From Dasypus novemcinctus (taxonomy: Eukaryota > Chordata > Mammalia > Cingulata > Dasypodidae), in the NCBI RefSeq assembly GCF_030445035.2, contig NC_080680.1, forward strand, positions 120,120,228 to 120,184,227: 64,000 nucleotides of DNA, in the 5' to 3' direction. Positions 60,050-64,000 of the stretch are shown here, piece after piece; positions within the stretch are counted from its first letter, which is position 1; each line of letters begins with the position of its first letter. The position numbers were made by a program, and so were the translations under genes. Under the pieces are notes generated by a model. The model saw only the letters and a list, made by a program, of their open reading frames with translations, was not told the DNA's origin and did not search any database.

Positions 60050-60300
60050 GAGGCTGCCAGTGGTATAAGGGAAAGAATAAAGGCTTTGGATACAGATGAC
60101 ACCTCTGCAGACACAGAAGGCCTAGAGTTGGATCTGGACTCTGCCGCTAACTAGCTTTGGGATCTTAGGCAAATTCATAAACCCTCTGAGACTCACTTTC
60201 CTTAACTTGAAATGACAGTAGCTGCCGTGTAAGGTGGGTTGTGGGCACTAAGATAACATAAACCAGGTATTTTGTACAGCGCCTAGCAAAGACACACCCG
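60050..60300 (-). repeat. MIR SINE (reverse)
   Basis: The complement of MIR: GAGTTGGATCTGGACTCTGCC, TTGGGATCTTAGGCAAATTC, TTGGGATCTTAGG-type context and TTGTACAGCGCCTAGCAAAG. Confidence 0.8.
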
Positions 60301-60729
60301 ATCATTGTAGGCTGGTAAAATACGCCGAATTCGAATCCCACTCTGTCACTTGGGCAAGACTCCGGTATTTGGCTAACCCTGTTTTTCATGAGGCAAATAT
60401 GGTATTATCTAGATGCCGACATGAGGAGTTAGGGCAGGGCACTGCTGACGACTTAAGCGAGCCGCCAAAGCCCTTAGTTCTCCTGGGAGCGGCCCAGCGG
60501 AAGAGCCACAGCCTGAAATCCTGGGCCTGGCTAAGTGATCCCGTGAAAGAAATGTTTCTGCTTAAGAGGTGTTTACATTTTGGGTTTCTGGAATATGGGT
60601 TGCCCTTGGCAAATGATCCTCTCAAATCTTCCCTCATTTGCAAATTGGGAACGGTAATCGCTCCTGTCCAGGAGGGAGGTGAGAGCTAGGGGTAGGCAGT
60701 CATAGGGCGCCTGGCCTAACACTCGGTCG

Positions 60730-61990
60730 GGTGGGGCCGGGGTGGGGTGGAGAAGGTTATTACTTTACCAGCAGCCAGGGCTGGCCCCTCCAGTAGAGAA
60801 GCCGCTCCACGCCAGGTGGGGCCCTGAGCAGCACCGCGCCCTGGTCCTTGAGGCATTTCCACTCCCCCTTGCCCTGCCCGGTGCCTGTTTTTCCCTCTCT
60901 GCCCCTCAGTTGGCGCCTTCTGCCAGCCGATCTTGACTTTTTTTTCCTTTTTTTCTCCCGAGCCTGCTCGGGGGGCTGCGGGCGCTCGGGCAGCTCGCGG
61001 GTCACATGGCCCGCCGGAGCGCGGGGAGTCCCGCGCCGCAGCCGCGCGCGGAGACGAGGCGAGGCCGTGGGGAGCCGGCCATGGAGCCTCCGCGGACATG
61101 AGGCCAGCCAGGCCGGGCGACAGCAGAGGCGGCCCTCCGCGAGCGCCGGGACCGGAGCCGACCGCCCCGCCGGGTAGGGGGGTTTCCGCCACGCGCGGCC
61201 CGCCCGCCCCCGGGAGCCCGCAGAGCGAGGGGGTCAGGACGCGCGAGGGGGAACAGGCCGGCGCGCGGGGAGCAGCTGCGGGGCCGACGGCCCGCCAAGG
61301 GCCCGCGCCTCGGGCCGTGGTGCAGGCCGCTGCCTGCCCGAAGCCCTGCGGGGAGCCCCCCGCGGCCCGGGTGCGCGGCTGCCGGCCCCGGGAGCTCCGC
61401 AGGGGCGTTCCCCCGCGTGCGGCGAAGATTGTGGCGTCAGGGGCGCTTCCCGAACCCCGGCCCGAGGGCTGTGCGCGGCCTGGCGGGGGACAGAGGCGCG
61501 CGGCGGGCGCGTGGGGGCCCAGGTAAGCGCCCCGCTCCGCCGGGTCTGGGCCGCGCGCACGCCCCCGAGCCGCCCGGGCACGCCGAAGGCGCTCCGCCGC
61601 CGGGCTGGGTTTCCGCGGGAGGCGCGCCCCGCAGAGGGAGCGGGGGAGGCGGGGGAGGCGGCTCGCCTCGGCCCCGGGGTGGGGAAATGAGGGCGGAGCG
61701 CGACGGGACTGCCCAAGGTCAGCGGCAGACGCTAGATCCGGGGCCCTGGTCTTTCGGCCCCATTCCCTGTTCCCAAGAACGGGTAGGACCCACTGGGCGT
61801 GCCGGGCCCTCCTTCCGGGCTCTGGGCGCGGGCGTGGCCGCAGTGCACCTGCCGTGTGCCGGAGGGTCCCGGGCAAGAGCACCTGCAGGGCCGGCGTGGC
61901 TCGGCCTCCCCACCCGCTTGGTGCGCCCACGCTCTCCCCGCGGAAACCGCAGGGCGGCCCCAAGGATGATCTCACTCTGCGGACCCTGAG
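60730..61990 (+). promoter_or_regulatory. Strong CpG island, probable promoter of PGAP4 (TMEM246)
   Basis: About 1.25 kb of very GC- and CpG-rich DNA, with no TATA box, marks a promoter. In mammals the gene next to RNF20 on its 5' side and transcribed the other way is PGAP4 (TMEM246), a GPI-anchor processing enzyme gene with non-coding 5' exons. Position and direction fit. The gene body itself is not in the window, so the name is inference. Confidence 0.6.
61000..61522 (+). other. Probable first exon (start approximate), plus strand
   Basis: GGCCCAG/gtaagc gives an almost perfect donor with the last exon base at 61522, inside the CpG island. The start is unknown. No ORF in it resembles a known protein, so it would be 5' UTR. 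Alternative first exons or another transcript are possible. Confidence 0.45.
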
Positions 61991-62189
61991 CCAAACCTGC
62001 AGGTGTGTGTGCGTGCTGTGCGCGCGCTGTTTTCCTCGGAGAACTAAGCCTCGTAAGGGGAATCGCCTTTGCATTTCTAGGGTGCACTGCACCTCAAGCT
62101 CTGGGATGTGAGAGAGTGTGTCTAACATCTATTTGTTGTTTGCTTTTTTGAGGATAAACTTATTACACAACATCCAGGAAAGAGAATAA

Positions 62190-63105
62190 TGTAAAGGAGA
62201 AGATTTAATTTAAAACCCCATCTTCTGGATTAAGCTTTTTCTCCATCTCTGTTTTAAACTTTACATACACACGTTCAAATGTTTACACCAATACAAAATG
62301 GCATCTTGTTTTAATTTGCATTATGTGATTATGCATGGAAATCAACACCTTTTCCTTTGTGTGCCTTTTGAATATGTTGAATGGATCACCTGTTCATTCT
62401 TTTGCCCATTTTTCAATTGGAGTGTCTTTCTCGTCCTAAATTTTAAGCACTCTAAACATTATAGATTAAAGTAGTAATTCTCCATTAGTCATATATGTTG
62501 CACAACTTCCCCCTAATGTACTTAATATTGTCCTAGTCAGTTTTTCACCTCTGACCATATACAGGCTTAACATTTTTAGTTACTCACATCTGTCTTTTTC
62601 CTTATGGTTTCTGCTTGAGGATTTTGCAAAGAAAGGCCTTTGCTAACCCAAGTTTATATAAATATTCTCCTACATTTTATTCAGGCACTTGCATGCTTTC
62701 ATTTTAAAAATTTAAACTTGGAATTTCTTCTAGTTTAAATTGTAAAGTGGAGAGCTAATATATTTTCCCTGAATGGTTAGCCAGTTGCTGTAAAGCTATG
62801 ATGCCCATTGTTTTCCTCTTAATTAAAATTCCTACAGTTATGATAGATTAAATTATTATAGATTTTTGCATCTATATATGTATCTGTGTGTTTTGTTGTC
62901 TGTGCCTTGTTATTTTAACTACCAAAGCTTTACAATAGATTTTAATGTCTGGTAAGGTAAATTCTCCCTCATCACCCATTATCATAGTTTTCTCAGCTTT
63001 TTAAAACCCGACTAGTGACGTATCATTTACATACAATAAGATGCACCATTTAAATTTATATTTTGAAAAGTTTTAACAAATTTATTCAACCAGATAACTG
63101 CCATC
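62190..63105 (-). repeat. Antisense L1M relic
   Basis: TTTTGCCCATTTTTCAATTG, AATTTCTTCTAGTTTAAATT and ACCAAAGCTTTACAATAGA in plus-strand order correspond to the complement of L1. It lies in the presumed first intron of the plus-strand gene. Confidence 0.65.
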
Positions 63106-63110
63106 ATAAT

Positions 63111-63215
63111 AAAAAATTATGGCATACTTCATAAACTTGTCACCATTTTGTGGGGGCCAGGCTAATTTTCTCAGTGTCGGTCCAATTTTAGTATATGTGC
63201 TACCAAAGGGAGCAT
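63111..63215 (-). pseudogene. U6 snRNA pseudogene (minus strand)
   Basis: Reverse-complemented, it reads ATGCTCCCTTTGGTAGCACA, TATACTAAAATTGGACCGAC, GAGAAAATTAGCCTGGCCCC and ends CCATAATTTTTT. That is U6 from first to last base with roughly a fifth of positions changed. It is far too diverged to be functional. Confidence 0.88.
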
Positions 63216-63539
63216 TTCGGGGCAGTTTTTACTGGTCCTAATTCCAGATGATCTTAGAATACTGTTGTCGTGTTTACCAATCTTCCTTTTCTCCACCATA
63301 AGAAACAAACAAAATTGCTATTGGATTTGTATTGGGTATTTGGTAAGATAGGTTCTGAGACCAGGGGCCCTGATTATCTTTTTCATTATCCCAGTACCTG
63401 CGATGGACTCAAGATTTGTTGAATCGAGTGTTTGTAGAGTGATTATAAATGTAATATGCTCTTTGCAGAAGTGTAGAAAGCACAGTAGGACCCCTCCAAC
63501 CCCCATTGCCTTCATCTCTCTGCCACTAAATTACATTCC

Positions 63540-64000
63540 TCTTTCAAAATAAAATGGAGTCATACTGTATACATTTTTCTACACCTTGTATCAGGATTGT
63601 TTGCTTTTTATTTTCCCTTAAAGACCTAGCTAAGTCAGAATAGCTAAACCTTTCTCTTCCTTTTTAATGTCTCTATAGCATTTCCTTGTATAATTAGTTA
63701 AAAGTCTGTTGCCTGTTACCAGGCATTTCTTTTACCTACGTTTTTTTCTTGTTTCTTTTATTTCCTTCCTTCCTTTCTCTGTCTCCCACCCCCTCTCTCT
63801 TTGGCTCTCTTTCTTTCACAGACAAAGCCACAGTGAACATTCCTTGCCCATCTTTGGTAGCATGTATTGACATTTCTGTAGAAGTAGAATTTCCGGGAAG
63901 TAGAATTGTTCTGCCAAAGGGGATGCACACGTAACATTTTTTATAGATGCTGCCCCAACTTTCCTTCCAAAACGGTTGTACCAATTTATATGAAAGTGCC
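63540..64000 (-). repeat. Antisense L1M relic, runs off the window
   Basis: AGTAGAATTTCCGGGAAGTAG, CCAAAGGGGATGCACACGT and AACGGTTGTACCAATTTATA are the complement of the L1M ORF2 end. A pyrimidine-rich run (CTTTCTCTGTCTCCC) interrupts it near 63740-63820. Confidence 0.65.

Noticed and set aside
60933..61526. 197-residue open frame on the plus strand in the same island
   Set aside because: Same base-composition effect; low-complexity product with no family features. It overlaps the likely 5' UTR exon.
60716..62128. 470-residue open frame on the minus strand across the CpG island
   Set aside because: Very GC-rich DNA lacks stop codons by chance. The translation is Ala/Arg/Pro/Gly-rich with no domain, and overlapping long frames exist on the other strand.
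1..64000. CRISPR arrays, operons, ribosome binding sites, phage or plasmid features
   Set aside because: The sequence is a vertebrate genome with spliced genes; the only short tandem repeats are microsatellites.

Overview
The window is mammalian nuclear DNA and almost certainly armadillo (Dasypus). Four copies of the tRNA-derived armadillo SINE (DAS-SINE: tRNA-like head with a GTTCAAACC-type B box, followed by a conserved armadillo body) sit among ancient placental repeats (MIR, L2, MER5, MLT1, MLT2, L1M). I assigned the species from repeat recognition, not from a database search.

The one clear protein-coding gene is RNF20 (BRE1A, an E3 ligase for histone H2B), on the minus strand. Fourteen coding exons (exons 2 to 15) can be placed to the base between 34116 and 9919. 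They join in phase to give residues 1-725 of a protein that is about 975 residues long in human. The C-terminal ~250 residues, including the RING finger, must lie beyond the left edge. The gene starts in a CpG island near 35.0-35.75 kb, which holds the probable non-coding exon 1 (donor at 35214/35215). Intron 7 has a GC-AG splice pair instead of GT-AG.

Layout. 1-9918: large intron 15, filled by an old sense-strand L1 (ORF1 tail, endonuclease, reverse transcriptase, 3' UTR) that is interrupted by, and followed by, copies of a second 1.2-1.6 kb L1-mobilised element. 9919-35215: RNF20 exons with introns holding MIR, L2, MER5, MLT1 and MLT2 LTRs, a complete but dead Hsmar1-like mariner and two DAS-SINEs. 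35.2-60.7 kb: intergenic, with a ~99% identical inverted duplication (39421-39891 and 40824-41374), solo LTRs with target-site duplications, a U6 snRNA/retroelement chimera that itself carries a nested LTR and a nested SINE, an L1 relic, and an ERVL pol relic beside an LTR. 60.7-62.0 kb: a strong CpG island with a consensus splice donor on the plus strand. From known mammalian gene order beside RNF20 it is most likely the promoter and 5' exon of PGAP4 (TMEM246), pointing away from RNF20. 62.2-64.0 kb: antisense L1 relics and a U6 pseudogene.

I found no bacterial-type system, CRISPR array or new enzyme system. The most unusual signal is the young inverted duplication, whose left arm was pasted into an AT-rich stretch of an old L1. 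After it come the U6 chimera and the mariner.
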